A stretch of 33,497 nt of DNA from Pseudomonadota bacterium (lineage in GTDB: Bacteria > Pseudomonadota > Alphaproteobacteria > Acetobacterales > Acetobacteraceae), in the NCBI GenBank assembly GCA_018240405.1, contig JAFEFW010000014.1:1-33497 (forward strand). The letters are read 5' to 3'. Positions 16,472 through 25,794 of this stretch are shown here, piece by piece. The notes under the pieces are model-generated. The model made no database searches, was not told the origin of the DNA, and saw nothing but the letters and a program-made list of their open reading frames with translations. The position numbers and the translations under genes are program-made. Numbering within the stretch: position 1 is the first letter of the stretch; each line of letters starts with the position of its first letter.

Positions 16472-16933
16472 TCATGCCTGCGGACGTCCGGCGCGATGGT
16501 ATGGATGCCCGGTCGCGATCGAGCGGGCGCGATAGATCTGCTCCGCCAGCATGGCGCGGACCAGGAAGTGCGGCCAGGTCATCATCCCCAGCGACAGGAC
16601 AAAGTCGCTGCGCTGGATAACCGTGGCATCGAGTCCCTCGGCGCCGCCAATGAGGAAGCAGGGCGTATGTCCGGCGGCCAGCCATTGTTCGAGCCGAACG
16701 GCCAGCGCGGCGCTGTCGAGGGCCGGCCCACCGCTGTCGAGCGCAACGACGAAGGCGCCGCGCGGCACGGCGGCCAGCAGCGCCGCGCCTTCCCGCCGCT
16801 TGACCTCGGCCGGCGCGCCGCGCGCCTCGGGCAGTTCAGTGAGCGTAAGGCGAGGTCGCAGGCGGGTCGCATAGCGGTCGAACAGCGCCGCTTCGGGTCC
16901 GTCGCGCAGGCGGCCGATGGCAATCAGGTGCAT
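16472..16933 (-). CDS. rlmH: 23S rRNA pseudouridine-1915 N3-methyltransferase RlmH
   Basis: A 153-aa SPOUT-class methyltransferase (family usually ~155 aa). [10 protein letters not shown] (SAM-binding trefoil knot) and the C-terminal [24 protein letters not shown], with GHPYHR close behind, are diagnostic. It methylates pseudouridine 1915 in helix 69 of 23S rRNA in assembled ribosomes. ATG 16933 ([12 protein letters not shown]) matches the family start; the frame reaching 16987 is an extension into the intergenic region. It is transcribed away from the tRNA gene. Confidence 0.94.
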   Translation of the reverse strand: MHLIAIGRLRDGPEAALFDRYATRLRPRLTLTELPEARGAPAEVKRREGAALLAAVPRGAFVVALDSGGPALDSAALAVRLEQWLAAGHTPCFLIGGAEGLDATVIQRSDFVLSLGMMTWPHFLVRAMLAEQIYRARSIATGHPYHRAGRPQA

Positions 16934-17003
16934 GGAAGAGAATTTTTCCGGCGCCCTTGCAGAGTGTGATCGGAGCGGGCTAAACACCTGCTCCCGGTTC
17001 GGC

Positions 17004-17078
<75 letters not shown>

Positions 17079-17185
17079 TCCAGCCGCCAATTCTTCAATC
17101 GCACAAAGCGTTAGCCCGTGCGGCGGCGCGTACGCCATCCAGTTCAGCATAAACGCCGAGCTAGCGATGGCGCCTGCACGTGGGC

Positions 17186-20100
17186 TCAGTCGGCCTGTGC
17201 CCCCATCTTCGCCGCCAGTGCCGGCATCCGGCGCCGGCGTGGCGACAGCCAGTGCTGCAGGCGGTCGAGATACAAATAGATCACCGGTGTCGTGTACAGC
17301 GTCAGGATCTGGCTCAATGCCAACCCGCCGACCATTGCGTAGCCCAGAGGCCGCCGGAACTCCGACCCGGCCCCGGTGCCCAGCATCAGCGGCAACCCGG
17401 TCAGCAGCGCCGCCATCGTCGTCATCAGAATCGGCCGGAAGCGCAGCAGGCACGCCTGGCGGATGGCGGCGTGCGGCGTCATCTCATCGCGCCGCTCCGC
17501 CGTGATGGCGAAGTCCACCATCATGATGCCGTTCTTCTTGACGATGCCGATCAGCAGGATGATGCCGATCAAGGCGATGACTGACATGTCATAGCCGAAC
17601 ATCATCAGCATCAGCAGCGCACCCACGCCCGCCGACGGGATCGTCGACAGGATCGTCAGCGGCAGGATGTAACTCTCATACAGAATGCCCAGGATGATGT
17701 AGACGGTGATGACCGCCGCCGCGATCAGGTAGGGCGTGCTCTTCAACGATGCCTGGAACGCCTGCGCCGTGCCCTGAAACGAGCCCTGGATGGCGATCGG
17801 CACACCCAGATCCTGCATGGCCCTATCGATCGCCGTGACCGCCTCGCCAAGCGCCGCGCCCTTCGCCAGGTTGAAGGAGATGGTGACAGCCGGGAACTGG
17901 CTCTGGTGGCTGATCGACAGCGGCTGCACCGGCACCGTGCTCCAATGCGCCAGCGCCGACAGCGGCACCGCGGCGCCGGTGCTGGAACGGACATACAGCC
18001 AGTCCAGCGTCTCCAGCTTACGCGCCTGCACCGGATCGACTTCCAGCACCAGCTTATAGGTGTTCACCTGGGTGAAGTACTGGGCGATCTGCCGCTGGCC
18101 GAACGCATCGTACAGCGTCTCATCGATAGCAGCGACCGACACGCCAAGCTGCGCCGCCTTGTCGCGATCGATGACCATGGTGACGGTCGTCCCGCCGACC
18201 TGCTGGTCGCTGGTAACGTCGCGCAGCATCGGCAGCGACTTCAGCCGCGCCAGCACCTTCGGCGCCCAGTCGAACAACTCGCCGAGGTCCGCGCCCTGCA
18301 GTGTGTACTGGAACTCGGTCTTCGACAGCCGGCCGCCGACGCGCACGTCCTGCGCCGCCTGCAGGAACGCCATGCCGCCGCTGACCTGGGCGAATTTCGG
18401 CCGCAGGCGGGCGATCAGGTCCTGCGCGCTGCCGCCGGTGCGCTCATCCCAGTTCTTCAGCGCGATATACATGCGCCCGTTATTCGGCGTCTGCCCGCCG
18501 ACACCGGCACCGATGGTCGCGCCGTAGGAGGCGACGTCCGGATCCTTGGCCACGATCTCCTGCAGCTTTTCCTGCACCTCGGCCATCCGGGTGAAGGATG
18601 TGTCCTGCGACGCTTCGGTGATGCCGAACACCACACCGGTATCCTGCGGCGGGAAGAACCCCTTGGGGATCACGACGAACAGGTAGCCGGTCAGCGCCAC
18701 CGTGGCGACGAAGGCCAGGAAGGTGATGACATGGAAGCGCAGCGCGATGTCCAGCGTCCGCCGGTAGAAGGCGATCATGCCATTGAAGAAGCCCTCGATT
18801 ACCCGATAGGCGATGTTGTGCGTGCCGTGGTGCGGCCGCAGGAAGCGCGAGCACATCATCGGCGTCAGTGTCAGCGACACAAAGGCGGAGACCAGCACCG
18901 CGATGGTGACCGTCATGGCGAATTCGCGGAACAGGCGGCCAACGATGCCGCCCATCAGCAGTAGCGGGATGAACACCGCGACCAGCGACAGGCTGATCGA
19001 GATGATGGTGAAGCCGATCTCGCCGGCGCCCTTCAGCGCCGCCTCCATCGGGTTCATGCCTTCCTCGATGTAGCGGTAGATGTTCTCCAGCATGACGATC
19101 GCGTCGTCGACGACGAACCCGACCGCGATGGTCAGCGCCATCAGCGACAGGTTGTTCAGGCTGTAGTTCATCAGGTACATCACGGCGAAGGTGCAGATCA
19201 GCGCCACCGGCACGGTGATGGAAGGGATGACGGTGGCCCAGAAGCTGCGCAGGAAGATGAAAATCACCATCACCACGAGGGCGATGGACAGCATCAGGGT
19301 GAACTCCACGTCCTCCAGCGACGCCCGGATGGTCAGCGTGCGGTCCATGACCACGGCGACCTTCACCGATGGCGGCATTGACGCTTCCAGCAGCGGCAGC
19401 TTGGCCTTGATCCGCTCCACCGTCTCCACGACGTTCGCGCCGGGCTGCTTGAAGACGATCAGCACGATACCGCGCTTGCCGTTCTGCCAGCCGGCCAGCA
19501 ACTGGTTCTCCGGCCCGTCGATTGCCTGGCCGATATCCTTCACCCGCACCGGCGCGCCGTTGCGCCAGGCCAGGATCACGTCGGCGTACTGCTCCGCCTT
19601 GGTCAACTGGTCATTGTTGTAGACCGTGTAGCCTCGGTCGGGCGTATCGATCGTGCCTTTCGGGCTGTTGACCGTGGCGTTGACCAGCATGCCGCGCACG
19701 TCTTCCAGCGTCAGGTTCATCGCCGCCAGCTTGGCCGGGTCGACCTGCACGCGCACAGCGCGCTTCTGCTCGCCGCCGATCAGCACCTGCGACACGCCTG
19801 ATAGCTGCGACAGCTGCTGCGCCAGCACCACGTCGGCGTAATCGTTGACCTCGATCAGCGGCAGCTCATCGGACTGCACCGCCAGGATCATGATCGGCGA
19901 GTCCGACGGGTTCACCTTATAATAGGTGGGCGCCGACGGCAGGTTCTTGGGCAGCTGTCCGCTGGCGGCGTTGATCATCGCCTGCACATCGCCGGCGGCG
20001 CCGTCGATGTTGCGGTCCAGGTCGAACTGCAGGGTGATCTGTGTCTGCCCCTGCACGCTGACCGACGTCATCTGGGCCACACCGGGTATCTGCGCGAATT

Positions 20101-20308
20101 GCCGTTCCAGCGGCTGCGCCACAGCCGAGGCCATCGTCTCCGGGCTGGCACCAGGGTACCTGCCGACGACATTAATGGTGGGGAAGTCGACGCGCGGCAG
20201 GGGCGCGACCGGCAGGAACGGAAACGCGGCCAGCCCGACCAGCACCAGCGCCGCCGTCAGCAGCGAAGTCGCGATCGGGCGCCGGATGAAGGGGGTCGAG
20301 ATGCTCAT
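17186..20308 (-). CDS. RND-family multidrug efflux permease (MdtB/MdtC-like)
   Basis: A 1040-aa inner-membrane proton antiporter of the HAE-1/AcrB superfamily with 12 helices and two large periplasmic loops. The N-terminus MSISTPFIRRPIATSLL, PLPRVDFPTINVVGRYPGAS and the SLMALTIAVGFVVDDAIVMLENIYRY helix with the Asp-Asp proton relay are diagnostic. In the second half, LLIGIVKKNGIMMVDFA holds the relay Lys. Closest resemblance is to MdtB/MdtC-type permeases. The partner adaptor gene lies 21 bases upstream in the operon. No outer-membrane factor is present nearby, so it presumably uses a TolC encoded elsewhere. Confidence 0.94.
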   Translation of the reverse strand: MSISTPFIRRPIATSLLTAALVLVGLAAFPFLPVAPLPRVDFPTINVVGRYPGASPETMASAVAQPLERQFAQIPGVAQMTSVSVQGQTQITLQFDLDRNIDGAAGDVQAMINAASGQLPKNLPSAPTYYKVNPSDSPIMILAVQSDELPLIEVNDYADVVLAQQLSQLSGVSQVLIGGEQKRAVRVQVDPAKLAAMNLTLEDVRGMLVNATVNSPKGTIDTPDRGYTVYNNDQLTKAEQYADVILAWRNGAPVRVKDIGQAIDGPENQLLAGWQNGKRGIVLIVFKQPGANVVETVERIKAKLPLLEASMPPSVKVAVVMDRTLTIRASLEDVEFTLMLSIALVVMVIFIFLRSFWATVIPSITVPVALICTFAVMYLMNYSLNNLSLMALTIAVGFVVDDAIVMLENIYRYIEEGMNPMEAALKGAGEIGFTIISISLSLVAVFIPLLLMGGIVGRLFREFAMTVTIAVLVSAFVSLTLTPMMCSRFLRPHHGTHNIAYRVIEGFFNGMIAFYRRTLDIALRFHVITFLAFVATVALTGYLFVVIPKGFFPPQDTGVVFGITEASQDTSFTRMAEVQEKLQEIVAKDPDVASYGATIGAGVGGQTPNNGRMYIALKNWDERTGGSAQDLIARLRPKFAQVSGGMAFLQAAQDVRVGGRLSKTEFQYTLQGADLGELFDWAPKVLARLKSLPMLRDVTSDQQVGGTTVTMVIDRDKAAQLGVSVAAIDETLYDAFGQRQIAQYFTQVNTYKLVLEVDPVQARKLETLDWLYVRSSTGAAVPLSALAHWSTVPVQPLSISHQSQFPAVTISFNLAKGAALGEAVTAIDRAMQDLGVPIAIQGSFQGTAQAFQASLKSTPYLIAAAVITVYIILGILYESYILPLTILSTIPSAGVGALLMLMMFGYDMSVIALIGIILLIGIVKKNGIMMVDFAITAERRDEMTPHAAIRQACLLRFRPILMTTMAALLTGLPLMLGTGAGSEFRRPLGYAMVGGLALSQILTLYTTPVIYLYLDRLQHWLSPRRRRMPALAAKMGAQAD

Positions 20309-20329
20309 GGCGCCGTCTGTCCCCTTCCC

Positions 20330-21481
20330 TCAGCTTCCGGTCTTTGGCGGCGCCGCCGGCGTGGCCTCACGGGCGGCGACCTTGGCGCCGGCCTGCAGCC
20401 GCGAATGGCCGGCGACCACCACCGGCACGCCCTCAGTCAGCCCGTCGGCAATGACCGCCTTGCCGGCTTCCTCACGCGACACGGTGATCGGCTGCACCGC
20501 CACGGTGTTGTCCGGCTTGACCTGGTAGACGTACAGCCCCTTCGGCCCGTGCTGCACCGCCATCGCCGGCGCCGTCACCACCTGTGGTTCGATGCCGAGC
20601 AGCAGGCGGGTCCGCACGAACTGGCCGGGCCAGAGCGTCCGCTTCTCGTTCGGGAACGTCGCCTTCAGCTTGATCGTGCCGGTGGCGGTATCGATCGCAT
20701 TGTCGACCGTGATCAGGGTGCCGCGGTCCAGCAAGGTGGTATCGTCGGCGGCATAGGCCACCACCTCCAGCTTGCCTTTTGCCATGGCGGCGGTGATCCG
20801 CGGCAGATTGTCCTGCGGCAGGGTGAACGTCACCGAGATGGGCTGCACCTGCGTGACCGTCATGATCGGCGCCGACTCAGTGGCGCGCACGACGTTGCCG
20901 GGATCGACAGTGCGCAGCCCGACGCGGCCGTCGAATGGCGCGGTGATATAGCAGAAGCTCAGGTTAAGCTGCGCCGCCTCAATCTGCGCGTCATCGCCCT
21001 GGATCGTTGCCATGACCTGCTTGACGGTGGATTCCTGCGTTTCAACCTGCTGGCGGGATGCGAAGTCCCGCTTCACCAGGGAGTTGTAGCGCTCCAGGTC
21101 AGCCTTGGCATTGGCCAGGTGCGCCTGGTCCTGCGCCTTCTTGGCCATCGCCGCATCCAGCGCCGCCTGGTATGGCCGCGGGTCGATCACGGCCAGAAGC
21201 TGGCCCTTCTTGACGTCCTCGCCTTCCTTGACGGGCACCTGGGTCAGCGTGCCGTCCACGCGGGGACGGATCCCGGCGGCGAAGTTGGCCTGCACCGTGC
21301 CCAGGCCGCGCAGCCAGATCGGCATGTCCTGACGCTCTGTCTTTGCGATCGTGACCGGCACGCCTTGTGGCTGCGCCTGTACCGGGACGGCAGTGAGGCA
21401 GGCAAACGGAGCAGCGACGGCCAGCACCGCAAGCAGGCCCAGCCTTGGCATCGACCGATGAGGGCCGGTGTCTGTCTTCAA
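20330..21481 (-). CDS. RND efflux periplasmic adaptor (MdtA-like membrane fusion protein)
   Basis: A 383-aa HlyD/MdtA-family adaptor. The signal segment is followed by the barrel-sandwich halves (VTIAKTERQDMPIWLRGLGTVQA, RPRVDGTLTQVPVKEGEDVKKGQLLAVIDPRPYQAALD), an alpha-hairpin (about 100-170), then YITAPFDGRVGLRTVDPGN and the beta-barrel. It links the RND pump to an outer-membrane channel. The start is TTG 21481, supported by GGAG eight bases upstream; ATG 21451 lacks a Shine-Dalgarno. A 13-base palindrome covers the start codon. Confidence 0.9.
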   Translation of the reverse strand: MKTDTGPHRSMPRLGLLAVLAVAAPFACLTAVPVQAQPQGVPVTIAKTERQDMPIWLRGLGTVQANFAAGIRPRVDGTLTQVPVKEGEDVKKGQLLAVIDPRPYQAALDAAMAKKAQDQAHLANAKADLERYNSLVKRDFASRQQVETQESTVKQVMATIQGDDAQIEAAQLNLSFCYITAPFDGRVGLRTVDPGNVVRATESAPIMTVTQVQPISVTFTLPQDNLPRITAAMAKGKLEVVAYAADDTTLLDRGTLITVDNAIDTATGTIKLKATFPNEKRTLWPGQFVRTRLLLGIEPQVVTAPAMAVQHGPKGLYVYQVKPDNTVAVQPITVSREEAGKAVIADGLTEGVPVVVAGHSRLQAGAKVAAREATPAAPPKTGS

Positions 21482-21489
21482 GTCTTGAA
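21477..21489 (-). promoter_or_regulatory. Palindrome covering the adaptor start codon
   Basis: TTCAAG and CTTGAA are perfect 6-base arms around one base, spanning the TTG start and the spacer between it and the GGAG Shine-Dalgarno. It could be an operator or could affect initiation; with one-base spacing it is better as a DNA site than as an RNA hairpin. Confidence 0.35.
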
Positions 21490-21548
21490 CTCCGCGCGCG
21501 AGGCTCAGAACGCCGCAACGGCCGAACCGCGGTGCCGATGCGACCTGT

Positions 21549-21576
21549 CCAGCCAGTCGTTGCCAGCCAGTCGTTG
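21549..21576. repeat. Perfect 14-bp tandem repeat upstream of the efflux operon
   Basis: CCAGCCAGTCGTTG occurs twice in direct contact (21549-21562 and 21563-21576), 68-95 bases before the adaptor start. An AT-rich patch (about 21600-21635) that could hold the promoter lies just beyond. The repeat could be a regulator-binding array or a replication-slippage duplication. The rest of 21482-21776 shows no gene. Confidence 0.6.
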
Positions 21577-21776
21577 ATCGTGAAGCGTTGGTCCTGGGCG
21601 TTTTCTACAAAAAACAACTATTGATGAAATTCGGACCCGGCGCCAGAGCAAAACGGCGTTGCAACCGGACATCGGGAAGGGCTGGCCTCTCGCCCCATGA
21701 TCGCCTATGGCAGCATGATTCGCGGATAGGCGCCGCTTCCGGCTAACGACCGGTCGGTCCAAGCAGAGGTCAGCCG

Positions 21777-22334
21777 ATGAGTCCCGTCACCCGGGTCGGG
21801 GTCACTGTTACATTTCTTCGCATGGACGAAGCGCCGCGGCAGTCCGGACCGGCCTTGCCATCCGACATGCAAGTGGTACGGGCCAGAGCGCCGTCGGTGG
21901 GATTTTATCGTTACCTTTATAATACTGTAGGCGCCGATTACGTATGGTGGCTGCGGCGCACCATGCCGGACCGGGAACTTGCGGCGCTGCTGGCCGACCC
22001 GGCGGTGAGCATCCACACGCTCTACCAGGGCGGCGAGCCGGCCGGGTTCTTCGAGCTCGACTCGCGGCACTGGCCGGACATCAACCTGAGCTATTTCGGG
22101 CTCTTGCCCCACGCCGTCGGCAGCGGCGTCGGGCTGGCATTCCTGCGCCGCTCCGTCGATGAGGTCTGGCGACGGGGCGCCCGGGGCATGACGGTCAATA
22201 CCTGCACCGCGGACCATCCGCGCGCGCTGCCGACCTATCTGCGCGCCGGGTTCCATATCGTGCGCCAGGTGCGGGAGGTGTGGAGTGTGCCCAACAGCCT
22301 CGGGCTGCGGATTCCGCCGGCGCTGCGGTTGTGA
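21777..22334 (+). CDS. GNAT-family N-acetyltransferase
   Basis: A 185-aa protein with a recognisable GNAT core. GEPAGFFELDSRH (about 80-92) and INLSYFGLLPHAVGSGVGLAFLRRSVDEVW (about 101-130) give beta-4, the acetyl-CoA pyrophosphate loop (a loose Q/RxxGxG/A form, AVGSGVG) and helix 3. GMTVNTCTADHPRALPTYLRAGF matches the conserved C-terminal alpha-4 region. The acceptor substrate is unknown. ATG 21777 has AGAGGT upstream; ATG 21822 is an alternative that would remove 15 residues. A perfect 10-base palindrome CGACCGGTCG (21747-21756) lies shortly upstream. Confidence 0.85.
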   Translation: MSPVTRVGVTVTFLRMDEAPRQSGPALPSDMQVVRARAPSVGFYRYLYNTVGADYVWWLRRTMPDRELAALLADPAVSIHTLYQGGEPAGFFELDSRHWPDINLSYFGLLPHAVGSGVGLAFLRRSVDEVWRRGARGMTVNTCTADHPRALPTYLRAGFHIVRQVREVWSVPNSLGLRIPPALRL

Positions 22335-22512
22335 CGGGGCAAAGGCGCGAGCCTGTCCTGCTACCGCACGCCGCTGCCGGTGGCCTGGACACGCCAGGTG
22401 ATGACGGAACCAGCCGCGCCGGCGTGACCCAGGACCTCACATTTGCTCTGGTCCGCGGGATCCGCGGAGAGAGACGAGGCCTTAGCGCCGCAGCGTCCCC
22501 ATCTGCCTGACG

Positions 22513-23673
22513 ATGACGTCCGCGCCCGAACCGCTCGCGCTCTACATCCACTGGCCGTTCTGCCTGGCCAAGTGTCCGTACTGCGACTTCAACTCCCACG
22601 TCCGCGAACGCATTGACCAGGAGCGCTTTGCCGCCGCGCTGCGCCGGGAACTCCGCTTCGAGGCGGAACGCCTCGGACGGCGGCGCCTGACCTCCGTCTT
22701 CTTTGGCGGCGGCACGCCCAGCCTGATGGCGGCAGCCACCGTCGCCGGCCTGTTGGATGACGCGGCGGCGCTGTTTGATGTCGACCCGGGCATCGAAATC
22801 ACCCTGGAGGCCAACCCCACCAGCATCGAAGCCAACGGCTTGCGCGACTTCCGCGCCGCCGGCGTCAACCGCGTGTCGATCGGCATCCAAAGCCTCGACC
22901 CCGCCGCGCTGCACATGCTCGGCCGCCAGCACTCCAGCGCGGAAGCGGTGGCGGCACTGCACCTGGCGCGCGGGCTGTTCCCGCGCGTCTCGTTTGACCT
23001 GATCTACGCCCGGCCCGGACAGACGATCGCCGCTTGGCAGGCCGAGTTGCGCACCGCGCTGGGGATCGTGTCCGACCATTTGTCGCTGTATCAACTGACC
23101 GTGGAACCCGGCACGCAGTTCGAAGCCCGCCACCGCACCGGCGCGCTGGTCCTGCCGGATCCGGACCTTGCCGCCGACCTGTATAGCGCCACCGCCGAGG
23201 AGTGCGCCCGCGCCGGCCTGCTGCGCTATGAGGTTTCCAACTATGCCGTGCCTGGCTGTGAGAGCCGGCACAACCTGGCCTATTGGCGCTACCTCGACTA
23301 CGCCGGGATCGGCGCCGGCGCGCATGGTCGTATCACCATTGACGGCACGCTGCACGCGACGCGGCGCCACCGCGCGCCGGAAATCTGGGCGGTGCGCGTC
23401 GAGCGCGACGGCCACGCGATGACCGACGACGCGGCAGTTCCGCCGGAGGAACGCGCGCGCGAGGCGTTGCTGATGGGCCTCCGCCTCGCCGAGGGCATTG
23501 ATCTGGCGCGCTTCACGGCTCGTACGGGTCGCACGCTGGCGCAGTCGGTTGACCCGGCAATCCTGACAGCCGCCCAGGAGGAAGGTTACCTCCAGCTGAC
23601 CGACAGCCACCTGGTCGCGCTGCCCGACGGATTGCTGCGCCTGGACGCCCTGCTCGGCGCGCTGGTGCTGTAG
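22513..23673 (+). CDS. hemW: HemW, radical SAM haem chaperone (coproporphyrinogen oxidase-like)
   Basis: A 386-aa radical SAM protein. The [4Fe-4S] motif is CLAKCPYC (C17, C21, C24) in LYIHWPFCLAKCPYCDFNSH. SVFFGGGTPSLM is the SAM-binding GGGTP motif, followed by EITLEANPTSIE and VNRVSIGIQSLDP. The C-terminal HemW domain carries YEVSNYAVPGCESRHNLAYW. HemW lacks the extra Cys that distinguishes true HemN, and the family delivers haem to respiratory enzymes. No convincing Shine-Dalgarno precedes ATG 22513. Confidence 0.92.
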   Translation: MTSAPEPLALYIHWPFCLAKCPYCDFNSHVRERIDQERFAAALRRELRFEAERLGRRRLTSVFFGGGTPSLMAAATVAGLLDDAAALFDVDPGIEITLEANPTSIEANGLRDFRAAGVNRVSIGIQSLDPAALHMLGRQHSSAEAVAALHLARGLFPRVSFDLIYARPGQTIAAWQAELRTALGIVSDHLSLYQLTVEPGTQFEARHRTGALVLPDPDLAADLYSATAEECARAGLLRYEVSNYAVPGCESRHNLAYWRYLDYAGIGAGAHGRITIDGTLHATRRHRAPEIWAVRVERDGHAMTDDAAVPPEERAREALLMGLRLAEGIDLARFTARTGRTLAQSVDPAILTAAQEEGYLQLTDSHLVALPDGLLRLDALLGALVL

Positions 23674-23788
23674 AAGCAGCGTGATCGCGGCGCCGGTCAA
23701 AGAACCGTGTGCCACCGGCTGCGTTCAGATGCGAACGATGCGCATGTTCGCTGATGACAACGGCCGCATTCACGCCTTTCATAGGGGC

Positions 23789-24700
23789 ATGGACGGCCCG
23801 CTTCCCTCTTCACAGATCGACACCGACGCCGCCGCGCAGGCCAGCGCGGACGACGACGGTCCGTTCACGCTGCGGATGCCGCGCCATCCCTACGCGCCGG
23901 TGGTGTTTGCCTCATCGCATTCGGGCCGCGCCTATAGCCCTGAGTTTCTGTCCGCGGCACGCCTGTGCCCGCTAAACCTGCGCCGGAGCGAGGACAGCTT
24001 CGTTGAGGAACTGTTTGCCGCCGCGCCGGACCATGGCGCACCGCTGCTCGCGGCCAACTTCCCGCGGGCGTTCTGCGACGCCAACAGGGAGCCGTGGGAA
24101 CTGGACCCGGCCATGTTCCACGACAAGCTGCCGGACTGGGTCAACACCACGAGCCCGCGCGTCGGCGCCGGGTTGGGGACGATCGCCCGTGTCGTCGCTT
24201 CGGGTGAGCCGATCTACAGCCGCAAGCTGTCCTTTGCCGAGGCGGAGCGGCGCATCCTGAGCTACTGGCGGCCCTTCCACGACACGTTGGGGCGCCTTGT
24301 CGCCGATGTGAAAGCACGGTTCGGCTATTGCTGGCTGATCGACTGCCATTCCATGCCATCGGCCGGGCAGGTACGCCGGCTGTCCGGACGGGCCGTCGAC
24401 TTCGTCCTGGGCGACCTGCACGGCGCCTCCTGCGCCTCGCGCGCCACTCGCTTTGTCGAAACATACCTGATGGAGCAGGGCTTTCTGGTCCGCCGCAACG
24501 ACCCGTATGCCGGGGGCTTCATCACCGCGCATTACGGCCGTCCCGGCAACGGCGTGCATGTGCTGCAGGTCGAGGTCGCCCGGTCCCTCTATATGGATGA
24601 AATCGGAATTGAGCGGCTACCGACCTTTCCGGTGTTGCAGGCGCAGATCACCGACCTGATCGCGGCGCTGACCCGCGAGGCCCACGACCTCGTGGATTAG
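23789..24700 (+). CDS. N-formylglutamate amidohydrolase family protein
   Basis: A 303-aa HutG2/FGase-family hydrolase (family usually ~270-300 aa). VVFASSHSGRAYSPEFL, ANFPRAFCDANREPWELDP, IYSRKLSFAEAERRI, LIDCHSMPS, and VLQVEVARSLYMDE are family blocks that contain the probable metal-binding Asp/His residues. N-formylglutamate deformylase gives glutamate and formate in histidine breakdown, but many relatives lie outside hut clusters, as here. The start is uncertain: ATG 23789 fits family length; ATG 23729, 23738 or 23744 and GTG 23681 are also open, and no clear Shine-Dalgarno decides. Confidence 0.85.
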   Translation: MDGPLPSSQIDTDAAAQASADDDGPFTLRMPRHPYAPVVFASSHSGRAYSPEFLSAARLCPLNLRRSEDSFVEELFAAAPDHGAPLLAANFPRAFCDANREPWELDPAMFHDKLPDWVNTTSPRVGAGLGTIARVVASGEPIYSRKLSFAEAERRILSYWRPFHDTLGRLVADVKARFGYCWLIDCHSMPSAGQVRRLSGRAVDFVLGDLHGASCASRATRFVETYLMEQGFLVRRNDPYAGGFITAHYGRPGNGVHVLQVEVARSLYMDEIGIERLPTFPVLQAQITDLIAALTREAHDLVD

Positions 24701-24728
24701 CGCCTGGGACCGTGCCGCATGAAGGCGC

Positions 24729-24745
24729 CCGCACTATCTGTGCGG
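24729..24745 (+). terminator. Candidate terminator after the formylglutamate hydrolase gene
   Basis: CCGCAC (24729-24734) and GTGCGG (24740-24745) form a 6-bp stem with a 5-base loop, 28 bases after the stop codon. There is little T downstream, so it is weak. Confidence 0.35.
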
Positions 24746-24906
24746 TGTCGTCCTGGTCCGCGCTCCGCCTGGTAAACCATGACGGCATAGCAATGGTCGT
24801 ATTGATCCAACGTGCACCTTACGTCGGCCGGCCGTCCGCGCGCTTGCCTCCGGTCCAGATCCTGCGCGCGATCGCCGACACATAACGTCGCCGACAGGGT
24901 GCAAGC

Positions 24907-24928
24907 CGGTGACGACGCGTCGGCACCG
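24907..24928. terminator. Near-perfect 22-bp palindrome between convergent genes
   Basis: CGGTG (24907-24911) and CACCG (24924-24928) flank the perfect palindrome CGACGCGTCG, with one A/G mismatch on each side. It lies just beyond the DUF4349 stop (24940) and downstream of the convergent hydrolase gene. It could act as a transcription end on both strands or as a protein-binding site. Confidence 0.4.
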
Positions 24929-24939
24929 TCACTGTCCCA

Positions 24940-25794
24940 TCACCGCCGGCGCCACAGCAGCCGCAAGATCCATAAGCCGATCAGCAAGACGGGCACCCAG
25001 GGCAGCGCCGTCGCGACCCAGGTGATCATGTCGCCGGCAGAGCCGATCGCCGCGCGGGCGAAATCGTCCACGGCCGCCCGGATCGGCGACAGATCAAACG
25101 GGCCCGCCTGCTGGATCAGGCCGGTGTAGCTGACTTCCACCCGGACGGTGTCGGTGATGGTCCGCAGATAGTCCCGCTGCGCCGTCATGCTTTCGATCTG
25201 GCCCTGGACGTCAGCCAGTTGTTTCTCGACCGCCACAAGGTCGGTGACCGATCCCTTTGCCTCGTTCAGCAGGTTCGTCAGGCGATCGCGCAGCGCGGTC
25301 TGCGCCGCCAGCCGCCGCTCGATGTCGAGCACGGCGATCGTCTTGTCCTCGGCATTCTCGGCATGGCTGACGAGACGGGCGGGTGGCGCGACCAGCCCGC
25401 TGGCGAAGGCCTGGAACTTGTCCGGCGGGATGCGCACCGAGAGCGAGGCCTGCACGGAGCCGTCCGGCATCCGATCGAGGCGGGAGCGCAGGACCGATCC
25501 GCCGGCGGCATTGCAGGCGTCAGCCGCCCGGCGCAGCGCGGGCGCGACATCCTCGGCCGGCATCTCCAATACATAGCTCTCGGTATAGGCGATGCGCCGG
25601 TCCGTGGCATCGGCGGAGCGTGCCTTCATCATGGCGCCGCCGGCCTGCTCCGGCGCGAAGGACGCAACCATCGGCGCCGGCATCGGCGCCGCCGGCGGCG
25701 CGGCGACGGGCCGCACCGGCTGTTCCCGCCGGCACCCCGTGGCGCCCGCCGCGAGCATCGCGGTCAGCAGGATCGGCAGGATTCGGCGGCGCAT
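24940..25794 (-). CDS. DUF4349-family lipoprotein
   Basis: A 284-aa envelope protein. The N-terminus (MRRRILPILLTAMLAAGATGC) ends in a plausible lipobox with Cys21. A Pro/Ala-rich linker follows, then the DUF4349 domain (about 65-270): ESYVLEMPAEDVAPALRRAADACNAAGGSVLRS and LSVRIPPDKFQAFASGL. A coiled coil comes next (DIERRLAAQTALRDRL to QLADVQGQIESMTAQRDYL), and one C-terminal membrane helix (WVATALPWVPVLLIGLWIL). Function is unknown. GGGAG lies before ATG 25794. The palindrome CACATATGTG (25811-25820) is in its promoter region. Confidence 0.82.
   Translation of the reverse strand: MRRRILPILLTAMLAAGATGCRREQPVRPVAAPPAAPMPAPMVASFAPEQAGGAMMKARSADATDRRIAYTESYVLEMPAEDVAPALRRAADACNAAGGSVLRSRLDRMPDGSVQASLSVRIPPDKFQAFASGLVAPPARLVSHAENAEDKTIAVLDIERRLAAQTALRDRLTNLLNEAKGSVTDLVAVEKQLADVQGQIESMTAQRDYLRTITDTVRVEVSYTGLIQQAGPFDLSPIRAAVDDFARAAIGSAGDMITWVATALPWVPVLLIGLWILRLLWRRR

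Noticed and set aside
22280-22510. Small + strand frame before hemW
   Set aside because: It overlaps the end of the GNAT gene out of frame and shows no coding character or ribosome site.
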